Source of the DNA: Thalassotalea algicola
GTDB lineage: Bacteria; Pseudomonadota; Gammaproteobacteria; Enterobacterales; Alteromonadaceae
DNA length: 64,000 nt
Direction: 5' to 3'
Assembly (NCBI RefSeq): GCF_012932965.1
Contig: NZ_JABBXH010000006.1
Coordinates: 124,001-188,000 of the forward strand
Shown one piece after another: positions 34,425 to 43,194 of the stretch. The position numbers and the translations under genes are program-made. Below the pieces are notes generated by a model. It was not told the origin of the DNA and did no database searches. It was given only the letters and a program-made list of their open reading frames with translations. Every line of letters starts with the position of its first letter. Positions within the stretch are counted from its first letter, which is position 1.

Positions 34425-34997
34425 GTGAAAAAATTATTAATTTCAGTAGTAATGCTTGCCTTTTCTTTGGTTAGCTATACGAGTACCGCTACATTAATTA
34501 CTCATGATTTAGAAGTAGTCGTTGTTAACGGCCTTTCTCCTGAAGATGTTCCTGAATTAGGGACTACAGGCTCTGTACAAATATCCTTCGATGATTCATC
34601 CGCGACCGTACAAGGCTCAGGTTTTAATGTGTTGTCAGGCATTACAATGAATTTAAATATCTTCGGCCAGCTATTTACTGGCGCAGATGATTTTATGTTC
34701 AGCCCTCGTTTAACCTTAGATGGTGACTACAACATTACTGGAATTGAATTTACCGTTTACGAAAGTGTGCCATTTGTAGCCCCGTTTAACTTTGTAGATA
34801 TCACTAATCCCGCTATTAGTGGCTTCGGAAGCTATGCTGTGAAATTACCAGCTCCAGATGTAAACCCATACCTATGGGAAATCGTTACCTTTGGCTTTGA
34901 TCAGCCTGGACCACCAACTATTCCAGAGCCTAGTTCAATAGTATTAATGTTGTTAGCTTGCACCTTATTAGCAGGTAAACGATTTAAGAAAACTTAA
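34425..34997 (+). CDS. PEP-CTERM sorting domain protein
   Basis: About 190 residues. I place the start at GTG 34425, where GAGG is 6 bp upstream and a signal peptide begins (MKKLLISVVMLAFSLVSYTS). The beta-rich middle has no known domain. The C-terminus shows the sorting tripartite PEPSSIVLMLLACTLLAGKRF: Pro-Glu-Pro, hydrophobic helix, basic end. Such proteins are processed by an exosortase and become part of the surface or matrix. No exosortase gene is in the window. Confidence 0.85.
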   Translation: MKKLLISVVMLAFSLVSYTSTATLITHDLEVVVVNGLSPEDVPELGTTGSVQISFDDSSATVQGSGFNVLSGITMNLNIFGQLFTGADDFMFSPRLTLDGDYNITGIEFTVYESVPFVAPFNFVDITNPAISGFGSYAVKLPAPDVNPYLWEIVTFGFDQPGPPTIPEPSSIVLMLLACTLLAGKRFKKT

Positions 34998-35019
34998 TAT
35001 CTATTAAATTACTTATAAT

Positions 35020-35048
35020 AAAAAAGCCGACGAAATGTCGGCTTTTTT
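35020..35048 (+). terminator. Terminator after the first PEP-CTERM gene
   Basis: AAAAAAGCCGAC-GAAAT-GTCGGCTTTTTT. Strong intrinsic terminator. Confidence 0.95.
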
Positions 35049-35121
35049 ATTTTTAGCTATTAACATTCTACCTTTCACTCATTACTATGAAGCCAAGTTT
35101 AATGCTACTAAGGAGTAGCTT

Positions 35122-36414
35122 TTGAAAAAGTTAATGCTATTTATATGTGCTTTCAGCATATTGCTTTCAGCTTGTACAGAACCTAATAAAAATAAAGAAA
35201 ACATGAACAAAATTAATACAATAGCAGAGAAATATGTCAAGTTAGTGCTTGATGTAGGTCATCACCATAGTGCCTACATTGACGCCTATTACGGTCCAGA
35301 AGAGTGGAAAGCAGAAAGTCATAAGAAACCATTAGCAGAGCTTTTGACTGAGACTCGCGATCTTATTAATAAACTCAATTCAACACAAGTAGAAGCTAGC
35401 CAAGCATTACGAAAGCAATTCTTAGCAATTCAGCTCAACTCTATTGTCATGTTTATTCGATTGCAACAAGGTGAGCAAATCACATTCGATGACGAATCAC
35501 TTGGTTTATATGACGCCATTTCTCCAAACACCACAGAAGTAGAGCTAAATAAATCACTCCAAGAACTAGAGTTATTAGTGCCTGGGAAAGGTACATTAAA
35601 TGAACGCTTAAACGCCTATAAAAAACAATTTATTATCCCACTAGATAAGCTAGATACAGTATTTGTTGCTGCAATTGATGAAGCGAGAAAGCGTACTAAA
35701 AACTATATTGCTCTCCCAAGTAATGAAAACTTCACCATCGAATATGTTACCGATAAAGTATGGAGTGGCTATAACTGGTACCAAGGCAACAATTTTAGTC
35801 TAATTCAATTTAACACCGACTTCCCTATCTATATTGAACGTGCCATTGATTTAGCAAGCCATGAGGGCTACCCAGGCCATCACGTTTTCAATTCTCAAAT
35901 GGAACAACATCTTGTCGATAAAATGGGCTGGATTGAATACAGCATTTATCCACTCTATTCACCAATGTCGCTATTAGCAGAAGGTAGCGCAAATTATGGC
36001 ATTGACGTGGCATTTCCAAAAACTGAGCGCTTGGCATTTGAAAAAGACGTGTTATTTCCGCTCGCGGGCTTAGATAAAGAGCAAGCCGAACGTTACTATC
36101 AAATTCAAGACAAGCTTGCTGAACTATCTTATGCAGATAATATGGTGGCAAAGCGCTATTTGGACGGCGAAATCGATAAAGAAGCAGCTATCGAATTACT
36201 CATGAAATATGCCCTGTCTAGCAAAGAAAAATCGACTCAGCGTATTGGCTTCATTGAGGCAAATCGTGCTTATGTTATAAATTACAATTTAGGTCAAGAT
36301 TTAGTACGCCAATATGTTGATCGTTTAACAGGCACCGAAGGTGCAGAAAAACGCTGGCAAGTATTTGCAGAGTTACTGGCATTGCCTAAAACTGCTTCGA
36401 TGATGGCTGATTAA
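35122..36414 (+). CDS. DUF885-type metallopeptidase-like lipoprotein
   Basis: 430 residues beginning at TTG with AAGGAG 6 bp upstream. Lipobox LLSAC (Cys about 18) marks an outer- or inner-membrane lipoprotein. The DUF885-like motif SHEGYPGHHVF (about 249-259) supplies a His-Glu pair and further His of a putative zinc site, and LLAEGSANYGID (about 289-300) supplies a downstream Glu. The family is related to zinc peptidases but largely uncharacterised. It is flanked by two PEP-CTERM genes with separate terminators, so a working link is only suggested by position. Confidence 0.78.
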   Translation: MKKLMLFICAFSILLSACTEPNKNKENMNKINTIAEKYVKLVLDVGHHHSAYIDAYYGPEEWKAESHKKPLAELLTETRDLINKLNSTQVEASQALRKQFLAIQLNSIVMFIRLQQGEQITFDDESLGLYDAISPNTTEVELNKSLQELELLVPGKGTLNERLNAYKKQFIIPLDKLDTVFVAAIDEARKRTKNYIALPSNENFTIEYVTDKVWSGYNWYQGNNFSLIQFNTDFPIYIERAIDLASHEGYPGHHVFNSQMEQHLVDKMGWIEYSIYPLYSPMSLLAEGSANYGIDVAFPKTERLAFEKDVLFPLAGLDKEQAERYYQIQDKLAELSYADNMVAKRYLDGEIDKEAAIELLMKYALSSKEKSTQRIGFIEANRAYVINYNLGQDLVRQYVDRLTGTEGAEKRWQVFAELLALPKTASMMAD

Positions 36415-36461
36415 AGTTACTACCAGAATTCGGCTAAGGGGCCGTTTCAAATATCTATCTA

Positions 36462-36492
36462 TAGAGCTACTTTTAAGTAGCTCTAGTTTTTT
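36462..36492 (+). terminator. Terminator after the DUF885 gene
   Basis: TAGAGCTACTT-TT-AAGTAGCTCTA followed by GTTTTTT. Confidence 0.9.
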
Positions 36493-36662
36493 AGTAACAT
36501 TCTAATGTCCATATAATTTACAAACGTCCATATTAAAATTCCAATAACAATATAAGCATTTGTTTTATAGCTTAATTAATTTATTGGCATGTAATTTGAT
36601 TGATTCAGCTAACTCACAAAATTAGTGGCTTTTTTGGGACACGCGTTTAAAAGGAAACTCAA

Positions 36663-37292
36663 ATGAAAAATAAAATATTAAAAGGCCTAGTTGCCGGTGC
36701 AATACTAGCCATTAGTGGAATTGCGAACGCAGGGCTAATAGTTAATGTAGATAATGTTGGATCTAATCTTGTCTTTAGCTGGTCTGGCTCAGTAAATCTA
36801 GACTCTACTTTAGGCTTGCAAGATAGCAATAGGTCTTTTAGTACTCGATATGATCGCCAGAGTTTTTTTAGAATTGCAGGCCAAGACCAAAGCGGGCTTG
36901 ACGACTATAACCTATTTTTCACATCGATCCCTAATTGGGATTCAATAGGTACTAACGTTACACTTTTGAGCGGGACTGTTGCAGGTGAAGGCCTATTTTT
37001 TGAACAGTCTTCAAGCCCTAGCTCCTCCACAAATCAATTGTGGTTATCAGATGGCTATATATCAAATAGTTCTATTATAGGAAGCATGACTTTTCTTAAT
37101 ACTAATATTGCTTCTGCGGGGTTTAATATTGGAAGCTATACGTGGGCCTGGGAAAATCAAGGCGTTTCAGATAGCCTCACATTAAATGTAAACAGTGCCA
37201 GTAGTGGCGGACAAGGAATTCCAGAACCTACAACTTTAGCTATTTTCGCACTAGGTTTGCTGGGTATAACTACTCGTAAATTAAAAAAATAA
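36663..37292 (+). CDS. PEP-CTERM sorting domain protein
   Basis: 209 residues with a signal peptide (about 1-23, ...GIANA), a Ser/Asn/Gly-rich beta-type body (FSWSGSVNLDST, TWAWENQGVSDSL) and a C-terminal PEPTTLAIFALGLLGITTRK sorting signal. It resembles many short exported PEP-CTERM proteins whose role in surface matrix is presumed. AAAGGAAA precedes the ATG. Two PEP-CTERM genes within 2.9 kb imply an exosortase elsewhere on the chromosome. Confidence 0.87.
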   Translation: MKNKILKGLVAGAILAISGIANAGLIVNVDNVGSNLVFSWSGSVNLDSTLGLQDSNRSFSTRYDRQSFFRIAGQDQSGLDDYNLFFTSIPNWDSIGTNVTLLSGTVAGEGLFFEQSSSPSSSTNQLWLSDGYISNSSIIGSMTFLNTNIASAGFNIGSYTWAWENQGVSDSLTLNVNSASSGGQGIPEPTTLAIFALGLLGITTRKLKK

Positions 37293-37395
37293 ATCTAAAT
37301 CATAAATTCAGCTAATCCAAAAAGCATTGAGTATTGCATCAGTGCTTTTTTAATAAATTTTTAGCGAAATAAAATCTCGTAATTTCTCTTCTTAA

Positions 37396-39411
37396 TTATT
37401 TTTTCTTTAACAAATCTCTTAAGTTAGCTACACCAGCTTTCGCTGTTTGTTGTTTCTGCTCTTGCGATTTTTTTGATTTTTCAGTTTCCCAAATAAGATC
37501 ATCTTGCGGCATTTCATATAAAAACCGACTAGGTTCGGTTCGAGCCACTTCACCAAATTGGCGACGTTCTCTGGCATACGTGCAAATTAACTCTCGCTTT
37601 GCCCGAGTAACGCCTACATAAGCTAAACGACGCTCTTCTTCAACGTTATTTTCATCAATACTAGTTTGATGGGGCAATAAGTTTTCTTCCATACCAATCA
37701 AAAACACATAGGGAAATTCAAGGCCCTTTGATGCATGAAGCGTCATCAACTGAACTTGGTCAGCAAACTCTTCTTCTTCATTGCGCTCCATCATATCTCG
37801 CAAAGTTAAGCGCGAGACGACCTGTGGCAAAGTCATGGCTTCATCTAGCTCGTCACCCTCAAGCATTTGTGTCACCCAGCTAAATAACTGAGTAACATTT
37901 TTCATCCGCATTTCGGCTGCTTTAGCACTTGGTGAACTATCGTAAAGATAATCTTCATAATTCATTTCACGGATCATAGAACGTAATATTGCTGGCGTTT
38001 CACCGCGCTCAGCATTGTCCGATGTCTCGACAAGCCAACGAGTAAATTTCTGTAAGTTATGTAAACCACGACCCGATAAAGTTTGTTCTAATCCAAGTTC
38101 AAAACTAGCGGCAAACATACTTATTTGGCGCTTGTTAGCATAGTTACCCAATTTTTCTAGCGTCGCAGGACCTAGCTCGCGCTTAGGCACGTTTACCACT
38201 CTTAAAAAGGCGTTGTCGTCATCTGGATTAACTAACAGGCGTAAATATGCCATGATATCTTTAATTTCTGAGCGAGAGAAAAACGATGTGCCACCACTAA
38301 TTTTGTATGGAATACGGTTGGTCATCAGCGCCTTTTCTAATAAGCGCGATTGGTGATTGCCACGATACAAAATTGCATAGTCTTTATAATGCGTTTTGTT
38401 CATAAAACGGTGACCAATTAGCTCACCTACCACCCTTTCGACTTCATGCTCTTCGTTACGGGTCTGCACAATACGAATTGGCATACCGTAGTCGTGTTCA
38501 CTAAACAACGCTTTGTCATATACGTGCGGATTGTTAGCAATTAAGATATTCGCGCAATGTAAAATACGTCCACTAGAGCGATAATTTTGCTCCAATTTAA
38601 TTAACTTAAGATTTGGGTAGTCTTCACCCAACAACACTAGGTTTTGAGGCTTTGCGCCACGCCAAGAATAGATGGATTGATCATCGTCGCCAACTACGGT
38701 CAACCTTCCTCGCTCTCCAGTAATTAACTTAACTAACTCATATTGGCTGGCATTAGTGTCTTGGTATTCATCCACCAACATATATTGAATTTTTTTCTGC
38801 CAACGAGCACGCACTTCTGGGTAATGCTTTAATAGCAAGGTAGGGATAAGTATTAGATCATCAAAATCTAACGCATTGTAGGCTTTCATGTGTAAATGAT
38901 AGCGCTGGTAAAATTCTGCAAACTCTGCGGTATCTGCATCTGTAGTGTTTTTAAGCACTTGATCCGGCAGTAGCAAATCATTCTTCCAGTTAGAAATCAT
39001 CATTTGCAGTTTACTTAATAAGTCTTTGTCACCATCAAGCTCTTGTTCGGTAAGCTCTTTTAGTAAAGACAAAGAGTCTTGATCGTCAAACAACGTAAAA
39101 CCCGGCTTGTAGCCCAGTGTTTTAATTTCACGGCGAACGATGTCGAGACCAAGAGAGTGGAATGTAGAGACCGTTAAACCACGTGTTAAATCTTTACCTA
39201 ACATATTGGCCACACGCTCTTTCATTTCGCGTGCCGCTTTATTGGTAAAGGTTACTGCCGCTATATTTCTTGCTTTATAGTCACACTTTTGAATTAAGTA
39301 CGCTATTTTCTGACAAATTACACCGGTTTTACCACTACCCGCGCCAGCCAGCACTAGGCAAGGCCCACTGACGTATTTCTTTGCTTCTTCTTGGCGAGGG
39401 TTTAACTTCAT
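37396..39411 (-). CDS. rep: ATP-dependent DNA helicase Rep
   Basis: 671 residues, matching the 673 of E. coli Rep. Superfamily 1A motifs: [20 protein letters not shown] with Walker A GAGSGKT (about 22-28), [71 protein letters not shown] and [17 protein letters not shown]. It translocates 3' to 5' and helps replication forks through protein blocks. In E. coli rep is close to ilvC; here it is in the same general region but not adjacent. Confidence 0.95.
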   Translation of the reverse strand: MKLNPRQEEAKKYVSGPCLVLAGAGSGKTGVICQKIAYLIQKCDYKARNIAAVTFTNKAAREMKERVANMLGKDLTRGLTVSTFHSLGLDIVRREIKTLGYKPGFTLFDDQDSLSLLKELTEQELDGDKDLLSKLQMMISNWKNDLLLPDQVLKNTTDADTAEFAEFYQRYHLHMKAYNALDFDDLILIPTLLLKHYPEVRARWQKKIQYMLVDEYQDTNASQYELVKLITGERGRLTVVGDDDQSIYSWRGAKPQNLVLLGEDYPNLKLIKLEQNYRSSGRILHCANILIANNPHVYDKALFSEHDYGMPIRIVQTRNEEHEVERVVGELIGHRFMNKTHYKDYAILYRGNHQSRLLEKALMTNRIPYKISGGTSFFSRSEIKDIMAYLRLLVNPDDDNAFLRVVNVPKRELGPATLEKLGNYANKRQISMFAASFELGLEQTLSGRGLHNLQKFTRWLVETSDNAERGETPAILRSMIREMNYEDYLYDSSPSAKAAEMRMKNVTQLFSWVTQMLEGDELDEAMTLPQVVSRLTLRDMMERNEEEEFADQVQLMTLHASKGLEFPYVFLIGMEENLLPHQTSIDENNVEEERRLAYVGVTRAKRELICTYARERRQFGEVARTEPSRFLYEMPQDDLIWETEKSKKSQEQKQQTAKAGVANLRDLLKKK

Positions 39412-39545
39412 TTCAATCTCTTAATAAAACCGGGCGGCAAATTTTACCTTGTTTTGCCAACAACAACAGTATTTGATAGTAAAAATTATGCGATCATCCG
39501 ACGTTTTGTTTACAATAGCCAGTATCAACAAAGAGGTTAGCCCAA

Positions 39546-39818
39546 ATGATTAACGCAAAAAAAATAGAAGAAATTGCTAAGCAAGTTACCGATGCTATTC
39601 CACCAGGTGTAAAGTCAGTAGCCAATGAAATAGAAGAAAAAACTAAAACCGTTATTCAGCGTAAATTATCTGAGCTAGACGTAGTAACACGTGAAGAGTT
39701 CGACGTACAAACCCAAGTATTAATTAAAACACGTGAAAAAATCACTGCGTTAGAAGCTGCTGTTGTTGCGCTAGAGCAACGATTAGCTGCAGTTGAAAAC
39801 AAAAGCACAGCTGAATAA
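39546..39818 (+). CDS. ubiK: UbiK ubiquinone biosynthesis accessory factor
   Basis: 90 residues of the YqiC/BMFP family: an N-terminal amphipathic membrane-fusogenic helix (IEEIAKQVTDAIPPGVKSV) and a C-terminal trimerising coiled coil (LEAAVVALEQRLAAVENK). It helps the Ubi complex in aerobic ubiquinone synthesis. GAGG lies upstream of the ATG, and a terminator follows. Transcribed alone, divergent from rep. Confidence 0.92.
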   Translation: MINAKKIEEIAKQVTDAIPPGVKSVANEIEEKTKTVIQRKLSELDVVTREEFDVQTQVLIKTREKITALEAAVVALEQRLAAVENKSTAE

Positions 39819-39844
39819 CTTAAAGCTTAGCTTTAACAATTTAT

Positions 39845-39868
39845 AAAGGCACCATTGAGGTGCCTTTT
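39845..39868. terminator. Terminator between ubiK and the S10 peptidase
   Basis: AAAGGCACC-ATTGA-GGTGCCTTTT, between the convergent ubiK and S10 peptidase genes, 26 bp past the ubiK stop. Confidence 0.85.
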
Positions 39869-39874
39869 GCATTT

Positions 39875-41383
39875 TTAGTATTTCGCGGCTTTATCTTTAC
39901 TAGGCAAAGTTGCTTTCATAAAGGCTCTAATATCTTGATTAGCGTCTCGCAAATCATCATGTCGAAGATACATCATATGTCCACTTCGATAGCCTTTAAA
40001 TGATAACCGCTCTTTCATTAACCCACTAGGATCAAGCTGCCACATGGTATATTTCGCATCAAAATAATTCGTTGCGCCATCGTAATAACCCGCTTGAATC
40101 ATGACATTTAAATACGGGTTTTGTGCCATTGCTTGACGTAAATTTTCACCGGTTTTGTTATTAGTGCGATCCCAAGGGTGAACAGGGCCAAACATGTTGT
40201 ATTTAATATCAGTTACATAGTCTAATTCTTCGCGTAGGTAATAGTTAATTGCAGGAGTGAAGCTGTGCAACCAGGAAGTTAATTCCGAGTTGTAATCAGG
40301 TCGTTCGCCGACAGTTTTTTTATCTATACCTAAATAGCGAGAATCTAAACGACCTATGGTTTGTTTGCGATTTCGCAATAATGCTTTCCAAAAATAACTG
40401 GTGGCAATATCTAAATTACTACCCAAAACTTCATCAATTGAAAGCCCTGAATAGTGCGCTACCTTTGTCGCGATTGCCTGTTTTTCTTCTGCATTAATAA
40501 AGCCGCCTTTTGCTAAAGCCGGTATATATTCATTTATGGTAAAACCTTCGACTTCAGGTAATAGCTCGAGTAAGTCTTTGCTTTGTAATTCACTTGCTAA
40601 CGCATTGTGATACCAAGCCGCGGCAGCAAAGTAAGGTAAACGATTTGCCGCTTTTACAGGGCCTTTCCTGTCGATACCAATATCCGTTGGCGAAACGAGT
40701 ATTACACCATTTAAATACATCCATTGGCGGTTTTGCAACTCCAATGCTAAGCCAGACACACGTGTCGTACCATAGCTTTCACCAATTAAGTATTTTGGAG
40801 AGCGCCATCGGTTGGTTCGAGATACAAAAGTATTAACCCAGTCTGCTAAGTACTTTATGTCAGCGTTAACACCAAAGAACATTTTCTTTTGTTGTTCTTT
40901 GCTTGGCATCTTGCCTTCTTTGTTTGGTAACACTCTTGAGTAACCGGTATTAACTGGGTTTACAAAAACAATGTCAGCTACATCTAGAATAGAATAAGGG
41001 TTGGTTTTAACACCATATGGCTGAAGCGGAAAACCTTCATTATCAACATTGAGTACGCGAGGGCCTGTATAGGCCACATGCATCCAAACCGATGCTGAAC
41101 CAGGACCACCATTGAAAGATATTAGCAATGGCCTAGTACTATTATCTTTGATATCAGTGCGCTGATAATAAGTATAAAACAGGCTAGCTGTTGGGTGACC
41201 TTCTTTGTCCCACACTGGTTGGGTGCCAGTAGTGGCTGAATAGCTAACTTTTTTACCGTTGATTTTTGTCGAATGCTTGGTGGTATTGCTGCTATCTATC
41301 TCCAATTGACGTAGATGCTCACTCGCACTAATACCGAATGAAAAAGAGAACACCAGTAACACTGTAATTAACTTTCTACTCAT
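39875..41383 (-). CDS. S10 family serine carboxypeptidase
   Basis: 502 residues with a signal peptide (about 1-20, ...GISA). Catalytic set: oxyanion-type FNGGPGSASVWMH (about 90-102), nucleophile in GESYGTTR (Ser203), a C-terminal Asp in the IQAGYYDGATNY region, and His in KGYRSGHMMYLRHDD. S10 enzymes remove C-terminal residues, and bacterial members are exported. Together with the S46, S8, DUF885 and M19 products it points to a lifestyle based on proteins and peptides. Confidence 0.92.
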   Translation of the reverse strand: MSRKLITVLLVFSFSFGISASEHLRQLEIDSSNTTKHSTKINGKKVSYSATTGTQPVWDKEGHPTASLFYTYYQRTDIKDNSTRPLLISFNGGPGSASVWMHVAYTGPRVLNVDNEGFPLQPYGVKTNPYSILDVADIVFVNPVNTGYSRVLPNKEGKMPSKEQQKKMFFGVNADIKYLADWVNTFVSRTNRWRSPKYLIGESYGTTRVSGLALELQNRQWMYLNGVILVSPTDIGIDRKGPVKAANRLPYFAAAAWYHNALASELQSKDLLELLPEVEGFTINEYIPALAKGGFINAEEKQAIATKVAHYSGLSIDEVLGSNLDIATSYFWKALLRNRKQTIGRLDSRYLGIDKKTVGERPDYNSELTSWLHSFTPAINYYLREELDYVTDIKYNMFGPVHPWDRTNNKTGENLRQAMAQNPYLNVMIQAGYYDGATNYFDAKYTMWQLDPSGLMKERLSFKGYRSGHMMYLRHDDLRDANQDIRAFMKATLPSKDKAAKY

Positions 41384-41547
41384 ATCTTGCCTATTTAATT
41401 TATTCGAATCTAAACAGACTAGTGCATCAATTTGAATGTGTCAGATAATCTCGCTAGAAAGTAGTAAATTTGCGATAAAATTGAAATTGTAACTAAACGG
41501 TTAATACATTTTTCTATCTATGAAATCAGAAGATATTTAGAAAATAC

Positions 41548-41572
41548 AAAGCCAAGCGAACGCTTGGCTTTT
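41548..41572 (-). terminator. Terminator of the SPFH gene
   Basis: AAAGCCAAGCG-AA-CGCTTGGCTTT, 25 bp after the SPFH stop. Perfect 11-bp repeat; on the minus strand only a short U-run follows, so it may act in both directions. Confidence 0.8.
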
Positions 41573-41597
41573 AAATACAATAGCGCACTAAATGTGA

Positions 41598-42527
41598 CTA
41601 TTTTTCTTTCATATTCCAAAGAATATCTTGGCCTTGTCCCATTACAGTTGTAGGCATTTTACCGTCCCACTGTTGCGCTTTGACATATTCAACAAGTACT
41701 TTGCTCGTTTTGATCGCTTCCGCTTTCTTCTTTATAGCTTCTGCTTCTGCTAAACCTTTCATGCGAATGGCTTCAGCCTCAGCCTTTGCTTCTGTCGTTA
41801 TTGCATAAGCAGAACCATCTGCACGAGCTTTCTCTGCATCACGCTTCGCCTCGGCCGTATTTACTTCTCGTTGCGCTTCTAGCTTCTGACGCTCTAGGCG
41901 GTGTTTTTCTGCTGCTGCTAAGTTTTTCTCGGTTTGCTTAGTTTCAATACTTTGTAAATATTTAGCAGGTAACACTAGGTTTTCAATCTGGGCGCTATCA
42001 AGCTTTACAGGAAACTCTGCCATGGTCTCTAACAACGTTTCTTCAATTCGTTGAATCACTTTCCCGCGGTTTTGAACAATTTCTTCTGCTTTAAATCGCG
42101 CTAATGCATCTTTTGCAGCAGAACGTAAACGGGGATCAAGAATACGGTTTTCAAATTGATCTAAGCCGCCATAGTTTTTATATAGTTCGAAAGCTTCTGA
42201 ACGAATTACAGTCCAGTTTACTGAGACTTCTGCTTGAACCGGCATTTGCTCAAATGTTGACGCTTTCAGTGCCTCAGCATTTTTGCGGGTACGAATTTCT
42301 AATTCTTCAACTGAGTCTGCAAAGGGTACTTTTAAATGCAAACCAGGGTTGACTTGAGTCGTTGCTTCACCAAAACGTTTCACAATACCAACATGACCTT
42401 CATCTATGGTGTAGAACACCATCCAAACGATGAATAGCGCAAAAACTAATACGCCACCTATCTTGATATTTTTGGCAATTTTATCTGTATTTATTTCTGC
42501 TTTAGTAGTTAATCCGTTATTTAACAT
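41598..42527 (-). CDS. SPFH/prohibitin-family membrane protein
   Basis: About 309 residues from ATG 42527, chosen because AGGAGAG lies 5 bp upstream; the frame extends 60 bp further without a signal. One N-terminal transmembrane helix (IGGVLVFALFIVWMVFYTI) precedes the SPFH domain (GHVGIVKRFGEATTQVNPGLHLKVPF) and a long charged coiled coil rich in Ala/Glu/Lys (about 195-280). It probably forms large oligomeric membrane assemblies, like prohibitin or HflK/C. Partner and role are unknown; no NfeD or HflC gene is adjacent. Confidence 0.88.
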   Translation of the reverse strand: MLNNGLTTKAEINTDKIAKNIKIGGVLVFALFIVWMVFYTIDEGHVGIVKRFGEATTQVNPGLHLKVPFADSVEELEIRTRKNAEALKASTFEQMPVQAEVSVNWTVIRSEAFELYKNYGGLDQFENRILDPRLRSAAKDALARFKAEEIVQNRGKVIQRIEETLLETMAEFPVKLDSAQIENLVLPAKYLQSIETKQTEKNLAAAEKHRLERQKLEAQREVNTAEAKRDAEKARADGSAYAITTEAKAEAEAIRMKGLAEAEAIKKKAEAIKTSKVLVEYVKAQQWDGKMPTTVMGQGQDILWNMKEK

Positions 42528-42652
42528 AAAAACTCTCCTCTTGATTGTTTTTACACGATTTTGCAATCGCAAGACATAATATGTCATGCGATTTAGTTTT
42601 TTGCAAATCTATTTAAATAACTTGTAGCTATAAGAGGCGATAGAGGTTTACA

Positions 42653-43144
42653 TTAATTGATTAGTTTATTTAAGTTATCGCCACCTAAAAATTGCGATCT
42701 AGGTGTGTAATTTATCCAGTCGACTTGATGAATAATCTTACCCTGTTCATTGAAAGTTAAATGAATGATAAACCGCCATGGGCCAAGTGGTTTATCGTCA
42801 TAGTTAAATACGGGAAAGTAACCCGTTGCGACAACTTCGTAGCGATCAACAATCATTTTTTCAAGTACCAAGTTATGCTCTGATATCATAGAAAACTTTG
42901 GATCTGTCCAGTTAAAAAACCGTCTTAATGCTTTTTTATCCGCGATGTGATTTCCGTACACAATATCTTCGAGTACTACATTGTCATCATAAAATGCCAT
43001 AAAGCTGTCAAAGTCTTCACGCTTGGTATAAAGCGTAAAATATTGCTGAGCAAGCTGCTCTACATTCGCCGATAATTGCTGAGCGTGTCCTGACGAAGAC
43101 ATCAACATATAGAGAGAAAGTAAGACAATTAAAATAGATTTCAT
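42653..43144 (-). CDS. Exported NTF2-like (SnoaL-type) protein
   Basis: 163 residues, signal peptide about 1-21 (...GHA). The mature part is a single NTF2/SnoaL cone fold: FTLYTKREDFDSFMAFYDDNVVLEDI followed by the RRFFNWTDPKFSMISEHNLVLEKMIV segment and a final LTFNEQGKIIHQVDWINY strand. Such proteins bind or convert small hydrophobic molecules; neither can be stated here. It lies between the SPFH gene and the end of the ilv operon but is apparently separate from both. Confidence 0.82.
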   Translation of the reverse strand: MKSILIVLLSLYMLMSSSGHAQQLSANVEQLAQQYFTLYTKREDFDSFMAFYDDNVVLEDIVYGNHIADKKALRRFFNWTDPKFSMISEHNLVLEKMIVDRYEVVATGYFPVFNYDDKPLGPWRFIIHLTFNEQGKIIHQVDWINYTPRSQFLGGDNLNKLIN

Positions 43145-43160
43145 TGTTCAGTATTGAGAT

Positions 43161-43186
43161 ATAAAGTGAGGATTGGCCTCACTTTA
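43161..43186 (-). terminator. Terminator of the ilvGMEDA operon
   Basis: ATAAAGTGAGG-ATTGG-CCTCACTTTAT, 9 bp after the ilvA stop. The perfect 11-bp stem lacks a long U-run but marks the operon end. Confidence 0.72.
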
Positions 43187-43194
43187 TATCTAAT

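Noticed and set aside
41598-42527. SPFH gene as HflK or HflC
   Set aside because: It lacks the paired partner and the neighbourhood (hfq, hflX, miaA) and its coiled coil is longer; I therefore call only the family.
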